Source: Hyaloscypha bicolor E
Taxonomy: Eukaryota > Ascomycota > Leotiomycetes > Helotiales > Hyaloscyphaceae
Assembly (NCBI RefSeq): GCF_002865645.1
Contig: NW_020194693.1
Span: 1,116,001 to 1,180,000 of the forward strand
Length of the DNA: 64,000 bases
Direction: 5' to 3'
Part shown: positions 43,700 through 56,607 of the stretch, piece by piece
How positions within the stretch are numbered: the first letter of the stretch is position 1
Layout: every line of letters starts with the position of its first letter
The notes under the pieces: model-generated
Database searches by the model: none
What the model was told of the DNA's origin: nothing
What the model saw: the letters and a program-made list of their open reading frames with translations, nothing else
Program-made: the position numbers and the translations under genes

Positions 43700-46650
43700 A
43701 GAAGTATTATATTTGTATTTGCAGGATATGCTTTATAAATATTAGATAAGGCCTAGTAAAAGCCTAGTAAGGGCACTTATTCTTTTTATTTCTAAGAAAA
43801 ATAAAGAACTATGCTTTTATATTAATTATTATAGACTTAATTAAGTTATAATTAAGAATTAGTATCTGTTTCTTTTTATTAATAAGACCCTTAACTAGCT
43901 CTAAAAAGCTAAGATCTTTATAAAGCTAGATCTCAAGAATATATATTATTAGGTAAGAATTCGTAAAGAATATAAATAGAAGATGGCTTTTAGGATCTGC
44001 TATAGTTATTTTAAATATCTTATAATGCCTTTTAGGCTAGCTAATATACTAGCCATATTTCAAGTATATATTAATACTATACTTATAGGGCTCCTGGATT
44101 ATTTTATAGTTATTTATTTGAATAATATCCTTATTTACTTCCGAAATAAAGGTAAATACTATAATTACGTTTATTAGATACTTATTAGGCTATATAAAAA
44201 TAACCTGTTTTATAAACTTAGTAAATGCGAGTTTAATATTAAGGAAATTGAATTTCTGGGCTTTCTTATTAAAATAGAAGATATTTATACGGATCCTAAA
44301 CGGGTCTATAGTATTATTAAATGGCCAGAACTAGAATTATTTTATAATATTTAAGTATTTCTTGAATTTACTAATTTCTATTATAGGTTTATTTACTATT
44401 ACTCTCAGGTAACTATAGGCTTAATAGATCTCTTAAAAGAAATAAAAAAGGGCCGGAAATCCGGTTTCTTTATATAAATAAATAAAATAGCTAAAAGCTT
44501 TAAGACTTTAAAAAAAGCTTTTATTATAATACCTGTCCTAGTTTATTTTAATCTTTCTAAAAAGATTTATATTAAAACTAATATATTAAAATTCATAATT
44601 ACTAGTACTATTTTATAATAAGTTAATTTTAATAATGGCCTGAAAAAATACTAGTATCTAGTAATATTCTAGTCCCGGAAACTTTCCGGAGCCAAATATA
44701 ATTATAATATTTATAATAAGGAATTACTTATAATTATTAAAGCCTTTAAGTATTAGTATTATTATCTTAAAAAGTCCAGGTTTATAATTAAGGTTATTAT
44801 AGACTATAATAACCCTTTAATACTTTATAGAAATAAAGTATCTAGAAGAATTATTAAGGGGTATATTAGATAATATAATCTTATTAATATATAATTTTAA
44901 TATTATTTACCTATAGAGGCGCCTTAAGATCTAGCGTAAATAGACCTAGTAAAAAACCCTAATTATAAAAAAGATCCTATTAATATAACTTGGCCTTCTG
45001 ACTTTTTAGAATAAGCTAAAGAAAGCTTTTATAGTTATAATTAGAGGTTTTTATTAGATATCTAAAGAGTTTTCTTTTTTGGAAATAGAGGTATTATTTT
45101 AATACTTTGGCCGTATTTATAATAGCTAAAAATAAATATTTATTATAAAATAAATAGATAGATTATCTTATAGATTCTCTTATTATAAAATTAGTTAAGA
45201 AATAAGGTATAGGGAGATACCTTAAAGGCTCTATTACTATAGCTAAGGTAATAAGGGTATTTATAACTATATTACTTAATAAAAACTAAAGATTTTTTAG
45301 TCTCTCGAGTTTTTGAATTAATAGTTATAAATATCTAATTTCCCGTATATAAATATGTGTAATTACTAAAAGAGCTATAGTACTAGCTTCTTTATCTAAA
45401 TTCCTTCTAGATATTATCTAGGTAGCTTAGAGAAATAATTCTTAATATTAGAATATTATAAAATAGAGGCTTAATAAGAAAGATATTAAGGAAAAAGAAA
45501 TCTGGAAAAATAATTTGGGCTTATTTAGGTATTATTTAAGAATTATTATACCTAATAATCCTGCTTTATATTAAGAAGTTATAAAGCTTTATTATAATAA
45601 CCTAATAGCTAGATATTATAAAGTAAAGAAGACTCTCGAGCTTCTTAAAAGGTCTTAGTATTAGGAGAATATAAAAGAAGATATTTATAATTATTATTAA
45701 GAATATAATATTTACTAGAGAATTAAGGCAAAGAAGTATTTATTATATAGTTTACTTGGTAGTTTATTATAGCCTAAGAGACTTTGGGGTAAGATCTCTA
45801 TAGATTTTATTATAGGTTTATTATTATATAAGAACCCGGTAGGAGGTCCTAATTTTAATATAATTCTTATAGTTATTAACTAGTATTCTAAAATAGTAAG
45901 ATATATTATATATTATAAGACTATTAACTTTCCGGAGCTTACTAAGATTATATAAGAATATATTTTCTTAATCTTTGGCTTCCCTAATAGAATTATTTCT
46001 AACTAAGAAATAATATTTACTAGCTAGTTCTAGTTTACTTTCTGCTTTTACTTAATATATAAATAGTATTTAAGTATAGCTTATTATTCTTAGATAAATA
46101 GTTAGATAGAAAGATAGAACTAGGCCCTGAAATATTACCTGAGATATTATTATAATACCTAAAAGAATAATTAGTTTAAGAAGTTATCTTTTATGGAATT
46201 TATATATAATAACTTAAAATATTAGGTTTTATAAGATATATTTTTCTATATATATTATAAATATTATCTTTAATTTCTATAAAATCCTGAAAATAGGATT
46301 ATAAGAAAGATATTAGCTATATATAAGAGGCTAGAAATCCTTAAAGTAAAATAAAGAAAGCTTGAGGATTTATAGTATTATATATAAAATAATTAGGAAA
46401 CCTATTATAATAAGTACTAGTTAGCTAAATATTATTTTAAAGAAACCTAGATAATATTATTAATAAGAAATATTAAACTTAAGGCAGGAAAGCTTAAGCT
46501 AAAATTTATAGGTTTATTTAGGATTCTTAAATATATTAGTAATTTAGTATATAAGTTAGAATTATTAAATATATATAATTATTTATATTTAACTTTTTAT
46601 ATTTTTTTTCTTAAAAAGTATATAATAAAAAAGAGTTAGGAATTATTTCT
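43700..46650 (+). pseudogene. Decayed pol: RT, RNase H, integrase remnants
   Basis: The longest frame, 43983-44177, reads as Ty3-type RT palm: MAFRICYSYFKYLIMPFRLAN, FQVYINTILIGLLD and YLNNILIY where active RT has Y-x-DD, so both catalytic Asp are lost. RNase H text follows at 44660-44840 (KLSGAKYNYNIYNKELL and YKAFKY-like). Integrase text lies at 45790-46200 (ISIDFIIGL, VINxYSKIVRY, FGFPNRIIS, YYPQINxQIERQN), and GKLKLKFIGLFRILK at about 46480 is the chromo-linker region. Dozens of stops; not functional. Confidence 0.85.
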
Positions 46651-48642
46651 ATATTTCTCCGGAGAACTTCCGGAATTAGTAAATAATAATAAAGAATAAG
46701 AATAGGAAGTAAAAGCTATTATTAATTACTAATAAGATAATAGAAGTAAGAAGTAATAGTATTTAATTAAATAGAAAGCCTGGCCTAAAGATTATAATAT
46801 CTAGTTACTTGCTTTCCCTAATCTTAAAAATTTTAAGGAATTTCTAAAATTATATAACTAAAACTATGGCTTGAAATCCAAAATTACTTTTTAATAATCT
46901 CTTAAGATTAAAAAGAATTCTGAACTACTAAGAAAAAGGCTACTTAAAAGAAAGAAAGAACTTAAATAGCTAAGAAAAAGCCCGGAATAATAATAGAGAT
47001 GCTTTTTCCCTAGGTTTTTTTACTTATAAAGGTTTTCTAGGGTTTTATTAAGGCTTATAAGAATTATATTTAAATTATTAGAAAAAGATTTAGGATTAAG
47101 AAAAGTTTATTATAAGTAGACTAGTTATAAATATCTTAAATAAATAAACTCTAATTCCTATAAATTCCTAATTCCTAAAGCAAGAATACTAAATACTAGT
47201 CCTATTTAGGACTTAATAAAGAATTAGCTAATACTTTCCGGAATCCGCTTATTTCTTAATAGAATATAGTTATATTATAATAATATTAGTATTAAGAATA
47301 TTAAGAGAAGTAAGTAAGGAACTTATAATTATTATATATACCTTATAAAAGACCCGAATTTCTAAAGTTAGGTCCCAAATAACTATAAGTATTATATTAT
47401 TAGTATTTAAAGTACTAGTAATAGATTACTTAGTAATTTTAGTAATAAGCTTAATAATAAGATTAATGCCTTAAAAGTAAATATTATAGTATTTTTTTAA
47501 GGAATTAGTAAGTATCTAAATATATTAGAAAAAACTTATTTTTAGGATACTAACCTAAATAATATTATTATTTGCTTTATTAAGACGAGAAAAAGAATTC
47601 CGAAGCTTATTAGTATTTTTCTAGTTTTTAAAAACCTAATTAATAGTATTATTCTTATTAGTATAATACTATTTAGGATATATTTTAAGAAATTTCTTAA
47701 AGATTATAATAGTGTTTTCCTAGAACCGGCAAGCCTCTAATAAGTAGCAAGGAATCTGAAATCGCATTAGCTTTAATAAATATTAAAGCTAAAAAACTTA
47801 CTAATATATAAGACTTAGAATTCTTATTATAATAGTTATAATTCTTTTTGCCAGGTACTATGGCATATAAGGTAAAGGGATTAATAAGTAAATACTTAAA
47901 ATATTTCAAGTATCTACTAATAATAGGAAAGGAGGCTATAAGATTACTTTTATATTTATTATTATATAAATAAATAATAAAGCTAGAAGAAGATATTATA
48001 GAATTAATTAAAAGTAATTAAAAAAGACTTAGAGAAGGGCAGAAGAAGAGGCTAGAAGGTAATAATAGAAAAAGTTATTATATATATAATTATTAGAAAG
48101 AAAGAGAGCATATAGTAATACAAAGAGGTTCTTTTATAGAAATAGAGAACTACCTGGATTAATTACTAGTTTTCGAGCTAGTTCTAATCGGAAATTAGTA
48201 TAACTAATTAATACATGTTTCTAGGAGCCCGTAAATAATCTCTAGGATCTCAGAAATATTTATATAAGTTTCTTATATAAATATTTATTAAATTCTTTCT
48301 ATATAGCTATTTAGATTATTCTAATACGAGATCTAATAGGTAGTATTAATTTTATAAGGTAATGCCTTAGTACTTTGAATTAAGCTAATTAGAATACTTA
48401 GATCCCAAATAAAATTATAATTACTAGCTAGCCCCTATATCTGAAGTATAATTATTCTTTTTTCTTGCTTATTTAGCCCTAATCTAATTAGATAATTTTT
48501 ATATCTATTATCTAGATTATATTAGTAAAACTATTTTCTAAGATACTAGAAGTTTATATTAATTAAATAAATAATTAATTAAATATTTACTAGAATAGAT
48601 TAATAAATCTTAAGGACAAGATCCTAGAAAGGGAATATAGTT

Positions 48643-48939
48643 ATAATATATATAGGATTATACGTGACTTAAGGGTATATAATAAATCTCGGTTATTACG
48701 GGTATTAATTAGGGAGTTTAGTAGCCCTTTAATATCCTAACTAATTACTATTTATATTATATGTATTAGGCTTATAAATTACTAATTATATATATGTTAT
48801 TAGGGCCTCTTATTTAGAAGGGGCTTCCCTAAACCTTATAGGAAGAATAGAGATTAGTTTTATACTAAATTTAATATTATGGTTTTATAATATATTAATT
48901 TATTCTATTATTTTATTACTTACTAATAAATATCTTATA
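48643..48939 (+). repeat. Right LTR of the Ty3/Gypsy element
   Basis: About 297 bp, direct copy of 41091-41396. It shares GTGACTTAAGGG near its start and TTATTAGGGCCTC in the middle. Confidence 0.82.
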
Positions 48940-51900
48940 CTATAATCTTAACTAAATACTTATTTTTAAAGATATATAATTAAATATATATAAAGACTTG
49001 GTTTTTAATATAAAGTATTTAATTATAATAGCCTGAAAATATATATTATATATTAATAAGATTAATTTATATATTTTTAAATTTTTTTATTAAAATAAGC
49101 TTATCTTATTTTATATAATAATTCTTATACTTATATTTATAGTAATATTTATTAATTCAGTTATATTTTTTATTAATTTTAATAAAGAATTTATTTTTGC
49201 CAAAATAGCTAAGCTTAATATATATTTGAGTAAATATATTAAAGGTCTTATTTCCGGATATTATAAGGTAATATTTATAGTTCTAACTAGCTATTTAATA
49301 TAACTTTTAGTTATTATTATTATTATAAAACTTATATTTATAAAGTATTTTTTATTTAATTTTATTATTTTTCTAGTTTTTAGGCTTAAGTTTGGAATTA
49401 TTAAGGAAAATCTATAAGTAGATCTATTTAGTATATACTAAATACTATTTATTTATATATTAATTTATATTAATTTTTATAATAAAAGCTGTTTTAATAT
49501 AGTCGGGAAATATCTTATCTAAAATTATAAAAATTAAGAATATAGATTCTTTATTTAATATTTAAACTAAAGATATATTAAGAATTTTAGATAGTTATTA
49601 AAATAAGGAAAAAAATAATAATAAAAAAATAATTAAATAATTAATATAAAAAAAATTAAATAATTAATATAGAAGATATTAAGTATTAGAAAAGCTTTTT
49701 AATTATTTTAATTTTCGAGTATTTATTACTAAATAAACTAATTACTTATATAAAGTTATTTCTAAATAATATATATTAGTCTGAAATAGAAAAGTATATT
49801 TTATTTTTATATTAATTTAATTTATAGTAAGATTTTCTATTACTTTTTCTAGAATATAATAAATAATATATTATAGTTTATATATATAAATAGTATAGCT
49901 TAATAATTAAAATAAATTTATTATAAGATATATATATCTCATATAATAAAAAGATTAATTATTAATTAAATTAGATAAAATATAATACTATTTTATTATA
50001 TTACTAGCTATTAAATATAGTAATCTATAAGTAATTTAAGTTAACTTTAATATTCTCGAATTTCTATATATAGCCTAGTCTATAAACTTAAATAACTTTA
50101 TATTTAGTAATATTATAATTATAATATTAGTACTAAATAATTTATTTTATTATAATATATTTAAATATACTTGTTTTAATTTTTTTAAAAGTATAGTTAT
50201 AAAGCTATAATATTCTAAAAATATTAAGTAATATTTTTCTTTAAAAGAAATATATTCTTAATAAATAGTAAAAGTAAATATAGAATTATATAATAATATA
50301 TTACTTTATATTAGTATTTTTTTTTTATAAAAGTATAATTTTATTTTATTTTTTTTATTTCTTTACTAATAATATTAAGAATAAGTATTTAACTACTTTT
50401 TATTAATATTTCTATTAATACTAAAAGCTAGTATCTAATTATCTTATAACCTTTTTTTTTTTAAATTTCTTTTTCGAATTTTTTCTCTAAATTTTTTCTC
50501 TAAATTTCTTTTCTAAATTTCTTCTTTTTTAATTCTTTTACTAATAATATAAAGAGCTAGTATCTAATTATTTTATAATTTTTCTCTTTTTCTCTGAATT
50601 CTTTTTCCTTTAATTTTTTTACTAATAATACTAAAAGCTAATATCTAATTACTATTTCTAAATTACTTTTATTTGGAATACTTAATTTCCTATATTATAA
50701 GTCTTTAACTTATTTGCTTTTTAGCTAAATTTTAGATTTTTCTAAACTTTAATACTTTTTTTTCTTTTCTAATATCTCTTATATTATAATAGAAATATAA
50801 AATATAAAGTAATATAGAAGTAAAAAATAGGCTTCTATAATATAGGATTATAATATATAAATAAGGTATAAAGTTAGAGAGTAAAAATTAGTTAATTTCT
50901 AAGAACTAAAAAGAAGAAAGAAGTAATATAAGCGGATTATAGACTATATGGATATCTGGAGGTTATATAATAAAACTATATAACTAGGGAATAAAATTCC
51001 TATTATAATATCTTTAAGCTTTTTAGAAATATTTTTTTTTAAACTTTCTAAAAGAGGCTAATTTCTATTTAAATTCTTTCGAACTTTAATATCTTTTTCT
51101 TTTAATATTTATAAAAGCTTTCGAGCTATTATTAAGTATTTTTATTTTTTATTTTAAAATATATACTAACTTATTTTTATAGGAAATAGCTTTTTTCTTT
51201 TTAATCTTAATTTCTTTAATATATATCTTATTTTTAGGCTATTTAAATATTTTCTTATTTATTTTTATAAATTATATATTAATTTTTTTTTTTTTAGTTT
51301 CCTTTACCTTATCTTATTTTTCCTTTAATTTTATTATATATATACTTAGTTAGTACTAGTTCTTATAACTTATAGTTGGGTTTTCTATTTATTAAATATC
51401 TAAATATTTTATTTTATTTTTATTTTATATATTTTATTTTATATACTTTATTTTTTTTTTATTATAGGTTAAAATTTAAATAGTATTTATTTTAAGTATT
51501 TATATTTTCGGATATATAAGATTTCTATAGATTTTTCGAGATTATAAACTAGTTTATTTTAATTTAGAAAAGCTTTTTTAAAAGTATTCTAGAAGTTATA
51601 GTATTTACTATAAGCCTTTCTAAAAATTAATATAATATAAATAATTCTAGTTTATTTTTTTTCTATAAAGTAAACTATTATTTTAAGTTTATATAAAAGT
51701 CTTAATTATTTCTCGAATTAAAATATAGGTATTTCTTATTTTTATTAAATTAGATATAAAGAATAATAGATATTTTTAGGCTAGACTATAATACTAGTTA
51801 AATATTAAAACTCTTCTTATATCTTATAAGATATTACTTATAGCTCGAGATATATTATATTTAATAGGGCTTCTATATTTAATTACTTTATAAAATAATA

Positions 51901-52815
51901 AAATATATTAGTATTATAATTAAAGAAGTTCTATTTTATAATTTTATTTACTATTTATAAGATTTTTTAGCTAATAAATCTTGGCTAATAGCTAAGAAAC
52001 TTATTAGCTATTTTATTTAAAGCTTTTAGAAATAGGAAGTTATTCTAATAAAGACTTAGTATTAAAATTTTAATTTAATTAATTAATTTAAATAAAGAGT
52101 TTATAGTAGAAGTCTTTATATATAAATAATTCTATATAATAAACTCAAGTCTTTATTTCTGGTTATATGAGTTATAATATATAATAAACTTAAAATTTTC
52201 TGGCCTATTAAAGCTTGGGTTATTTTTAGAAGAATTAATAAACTTTTCTAGATAGATTTATTAAAGCCTTAGTTTTTGAAAATATTAGTTTAGCCTTTTT
52301 ACTTTTTTTTTAGATAATAGTTCGGCTTTTAGAAATTATATATAAATATTGAAATAAATAAGGAAATATATTATATATACTTTCTAGATAAATTAGAATA
52401 AAATCTATAGAATTTCTATAATAATATTAAATTTATAATACTAGCTAGTAAAAACTTTAATAACCTTAATAAGACTTGAATTATAAGCCTAGTTCTTAAA
52501 TTTTTTATTTAACTTAAAGATTAAATAGTCTATAATAGATTACTTATTATAGAATATATTATATTTTTTTCCTAAAAAGTATTAGATACTAGTAATAGTT
52601 TAAAAGCCCTAAAGCCCTTAAAACTCTTTATAAGTTTTAAACTTTAAAGCTTTTTTATAACTAGCTAATTATATAGAATTATATAATTATATAAGTCTAA
52701 TATTAGATTTAAAGCTTTTAGTAACTTTATATATAGTTATAATATAGATTATTTTATTATTATTCTAAAATAAACTTTTTTATAAATAAAAAAAATAAGT
52801 ATTTATTTTAGAATA
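48940..52815. repeat. AT-rich, RIP-like decayed DNA with minor tandem repeats
   Basis: Almost pure A/T with no readable domain. A roughly 100-120 bp tandem unit containing ACTAATAATACTAAAAGCTA-type phrases is present three times around 50390-50670. Content is probably older transposons. Confidence 0.65.
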
Positions 52816-53405
52816 GCCTATATTAATAAGAAATATATATTATATTCGAAAATAGCTTATATTAGTAAGAAATATATATTATACTCGGAAATAGCCTATA
52901 TTAATAAGAAATATATATTATATTTAGAAATAGCTTATATTATTAGGAAATATTTATTATATTTGAAACTAGTCTATACTAATAAAAAATATATATTATA
53001 TTTAAAACAAGCCTATATTAATAGAAAATATATATTATATTTAGAAATAGCTTATATTACTAAAGAATATATATTATATTCGGAAATAGCCTATATTAGT
53101 AAGAAATATATATTATATTTAGAACTAGTTTATATTACTAGAAAATACTTATTATATTTAAAACTAGCCTATATTAGTAGGAAATATATATTATATTTGA
53201 AAAAGCCTATATTACTAGAAAATACTTATTATATTTAAAACTAGCCTATATTAGTAGGAAATATATATTATATTTAAAAAAGCCTATTTTATTAGAAAAT
53301 ACTTATTATATTTAAAACTAGCCTATATTAGTAAGAAATATATATTATATTTAGGCTAAATATATATTATTAGAAAATACTTATTATATTCGAGAATAGT
53401 CTAAT
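52816..53405 (+). repeat. 39-bp tandem array, about 15 units
   Basis: Units beginning GCCTATATTA recur at 52816, 52855, 52894, 52933, 52972, 53011, 53050, 53089, 53128 and 53167, then at 53205, 53244, 53282 and 53321 (two units one base short). Unit length is a multiple of three, so a 91-codon frame opens at 52963-53238 with a 13-residue repeat; I consider that frame incidental. The same unit occurs in reverse at 56280-56607. Confidence 0.92.
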
Positions 53406-56279
53406 CTTTATTACTAATAAAAAATATATAACTATTTTCTAAATAAGCTATTTTTAGAATAAATAATTTAAATAAATAAATAGTTTATTATTACTAGATA
53501 TTTCTAAAGCTATATAAATAGCTTATAAATAGTAAGAAAATATAATATAAAAGAGAGATATAGAATAATTTCAATTTCTTATTATTAACTAAACTTTATA
53601 TAAAACTATATTACTAATAAGCCTCTTTATTATATTAAGCTTATTATTAATAAGTTATATTAATTTCTTTTTTTATTAGAGAATACTATTTATTATTTTT
53701 ATTATATATAAGATAAAAGATACTAAAATTCTTTTTTTTTCTTATTTTATTAGTATTCTTTTTATTAAAGAAAGTTCGGGTTTTCTATATAGTATTTAAA
53801 AGTATTAATACTAATTTATATTCTTTATATTTCTTTCTAAAAATACTTTAATCTCAATTATATAAAATATATAAAAAGAATATAAACTAAGAATATTTAT
53901 TAGTAATAAGGAATTTTTTAGAAACTAGAATTTTTTATTTTTTATATATTTCAAATATTTTTAATTAGCTTCTATATTAATAGGAAATGATTCTTATATA
54001 TAGTTTACTAGAATTATAAAGAAATAAAATACTTATTAATAATAATTGTTTTTCTAAACTTCTAATTATATATAAGGTTTTTTAGTTTTAATATATTTTA
54101 ATAAGTTATTAAAGAAGAAATAGATACTAAAAGCCATGAAATTGACTTTAATCTCTTATTATTACTAAGAAAGTTAAAGATAAGAGAAGAAGCCTAGAAG
54201 CTAATAGCCTTTAATTACTTTAATACTACTAAGATTTCTCTAGAATTAAGCTTAAACTTTTCTAAGAAAGTTAAGATTCTAGTAATAGCTAAAAGCTTAT
54301 TATTATTAAGGGATTTAGTTAAAATACTCTATAATTTTAAAGATTTCTCGGTAATACTGAGATATTTAGTAAATAGCTTAATTCTAATAAGGTTTTCTAT
54401 TTAAATAACTAGAGATTTCTTAGTAATATTAAATAATTTAATAAGAGGCTTAATATTTCCGAGAATTTTTACTAGCTGAATTAGAAAAGCTTTTATAGGA
54501 ACTGGTTTTCTTTCTTATTTAATACTAAGTATATATTTAAAGAAATAGAATATAATATTCGGTTTTTTACTAGGGAATTAGTTTATAGAAATTAGCCTAT
54601 TATAAAAGTTATAGCTTTTTTTAAAAAGTATAAATATTAGTATTTATAAGGTTTTTAGATAAAATATGAGCCTTTTCTAGTATATAACCAGAATTAATTT
54701 CTTTTTATAAATAAGTAATTATACTAAACTTCTTGTATTTCTTTATTAGAAATAGTATAATATAATATTAGAAATAAATAAATAATATTTGAAATTAGCT
54801 TTATATAAATAAAGAAGTTATAGAAAGCTATAAATATATAATATATTATATTTTAATAGAAATCTCTAGTTATTATAGTATTCTGTTTTATATATATTAC
54901 TTTATTAAAATTAAGGCCTTTTTATTATTATCTATTATTATATTTATATAATTTATAAAAAATAGCTAAAAGAAAGCTATTTATAATTAAAATAAATACT
55001 GGTATTTATATTTATTTCTATTATAAGAGTATTATTAAAATATTATATATATATATTTTTTATTCTTAAATACTATTAATTTTTTTTTAGCTTATATAAT
55101 TTATAAGGCAAGTTTTATAGATTATAAGATATATTTTATTTATTATTTATATTTTTTCTATTATTTTCTTTCCTTTATTTTTATTTTTTATTTTTTAATC
55201 TTATATCTGTTTTTATATTCTTTTTTTATATTTTATAAACAATTAAGGCTTTAATATAAAAAGTTTTATAGATACTAAATAAGGCTTTCTAGACTTTATA
55301 AAATTAGTATTAAGTTAATAGAAAGTATAGACTTTATTATTATTATTATATCTATAATTTATATAAGTATTATTAAATTTATTTTCTATAATTATATAGT
55401 ATTTAAAAGAACTTTTTGGTCTCTTTTTATTATTATAAGTAGTATAAGCTTAGGAAAGTTTAGTATTATAAATATATATTAAGCTTGCCTTTAGATTTGC
55501 CTTACTTTTCTCTAATTTCTTTAACTTGTTATTTTAGTATAACTTAATCTTTCTAATTTTAGCTTTATTATTAATTTGCTTTATTATATTAGTAGTATTA
55601 TTAGATAGTATTAAAAGATTAAAGTATTATTATAAAGAAATAATAAAAGGAGAAGAATATATATAAAGCAGAAATTAAGAAGTAAAAGAATTTATTAGTT
55701 AAATATATTAATAAAAAAGAATATTATAAATTAAATCTGGGTTATTAGAAAATATATTATAAATATTATTTTTTCGCTTATTTATACTTTTATTATCTTT
55801 ACTAGAGCTATTATCTAAAGCTATATTTAATATATTTTTAATAAAGGAAAGTATTTAATAATAGTAGTATTATATATTGAAATTAAAGTTATTTTTTTAA
55901 AAGAAGTTAAAATTAAGGTTAAGGTTATAACTAGTATAACTATATTTTTATTATTTACTTCTTAGATATAAAAATATATATTTAATATAATTATTTAAAA
56001 CCGAATAACTTTATAATAAAAAATATTCTGAAAATAAAAATATTAGTATTAAATAGCCCTAAATTAGATAAGTTTAGATATAAAGAAAATTATAATTTTA
56101 GATATTATAATTATAAATATTCTTAATCTTATTAATTTATAAAGCTAAAGTATATTAATAATTATTAAACTATACTTGATTTATATAGTTAGCTAATTTA
56201 GTTCTAAAGTCTCAAGTATATTTTTAATTATAAGTTATATAAATAAATAAAAGTAACTAAAGAATTTTTTCTAGCTTAT
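53406..56279. repeat. AT-rich segment between inverted 39-bp arrays
   Basis: 2.9 kb with stops in every frame. If the arrays are subterminal repeats of one DNA transposon, this is its decayed core; I recognise no transposase motif. Confidence 0.5.
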
Positions 56280-56607
56280 TTTCTAATAGTATAAGCTATT
56301 CCCGAATATAATAAGTATTTTCTAGTAATATAGGCTATTCTCAAATATAATATATATTCTCTAGTAATATAGACTATTTCCGAATATAATATATATTTCT
56401 TAGTAATATAGGCTATTCCCGAATATAATATATATTTCTTACTAATATAGGCTATTTCCGAATATAATATATATTTTTTAGTAATATAAGCTATTCCCGA
56501 ATATAATATATATTTCCTATTAATATAGGCTATTTCCGAATATAATAAGTATTTTCTAGTAATATAAGCTATTTCCGAATATAATAAATATTTTCTAGTA
56601 ATATAGT
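56280..56607 (-). repeat. 39-bp tandem array, eight units, inverted relative to 52816-53405
   Basis: The anchor base C of each GGCTATT phrase is at 56296, 56335, 56374, 56413, 56452, 56491, 56530 and 56569, exactly 39 apart. The unit is the reverse complement of the upstream array unit. CCCGAATATAAT-type text is better kept here, so this copy looks less decayed. Confidence 0.92.

Larger units (their letters stand above)
41091..48939 (+). mobile_element. RIP-degraded full-length Ty3/Gypsy retrotransposon
   Basis: About 7.85 kb bounded by direct LTR copies (41091-41396 and 48643-48939). Between them, in plus-strand order, decayed gag, reverse transcriptase, RNase H, integrase and a C-terminal linker-like part can be read through many stops. 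RT before integrase is the Ty3/Gypsy order (Copia has integrase first). Trp codons and Gln codons are replaced by stops throughout, and the catalytic RT motif is mutated, so it is dead. Target-site duplication was not obvious. Confidence 0.85.

Noticed and set aside
43983..44177. Functional reverse transcriptase
   Set aside because: Both catalytic Asp of the Y-x-DD box are Asn, and stops occur on each side; it is a remnant.
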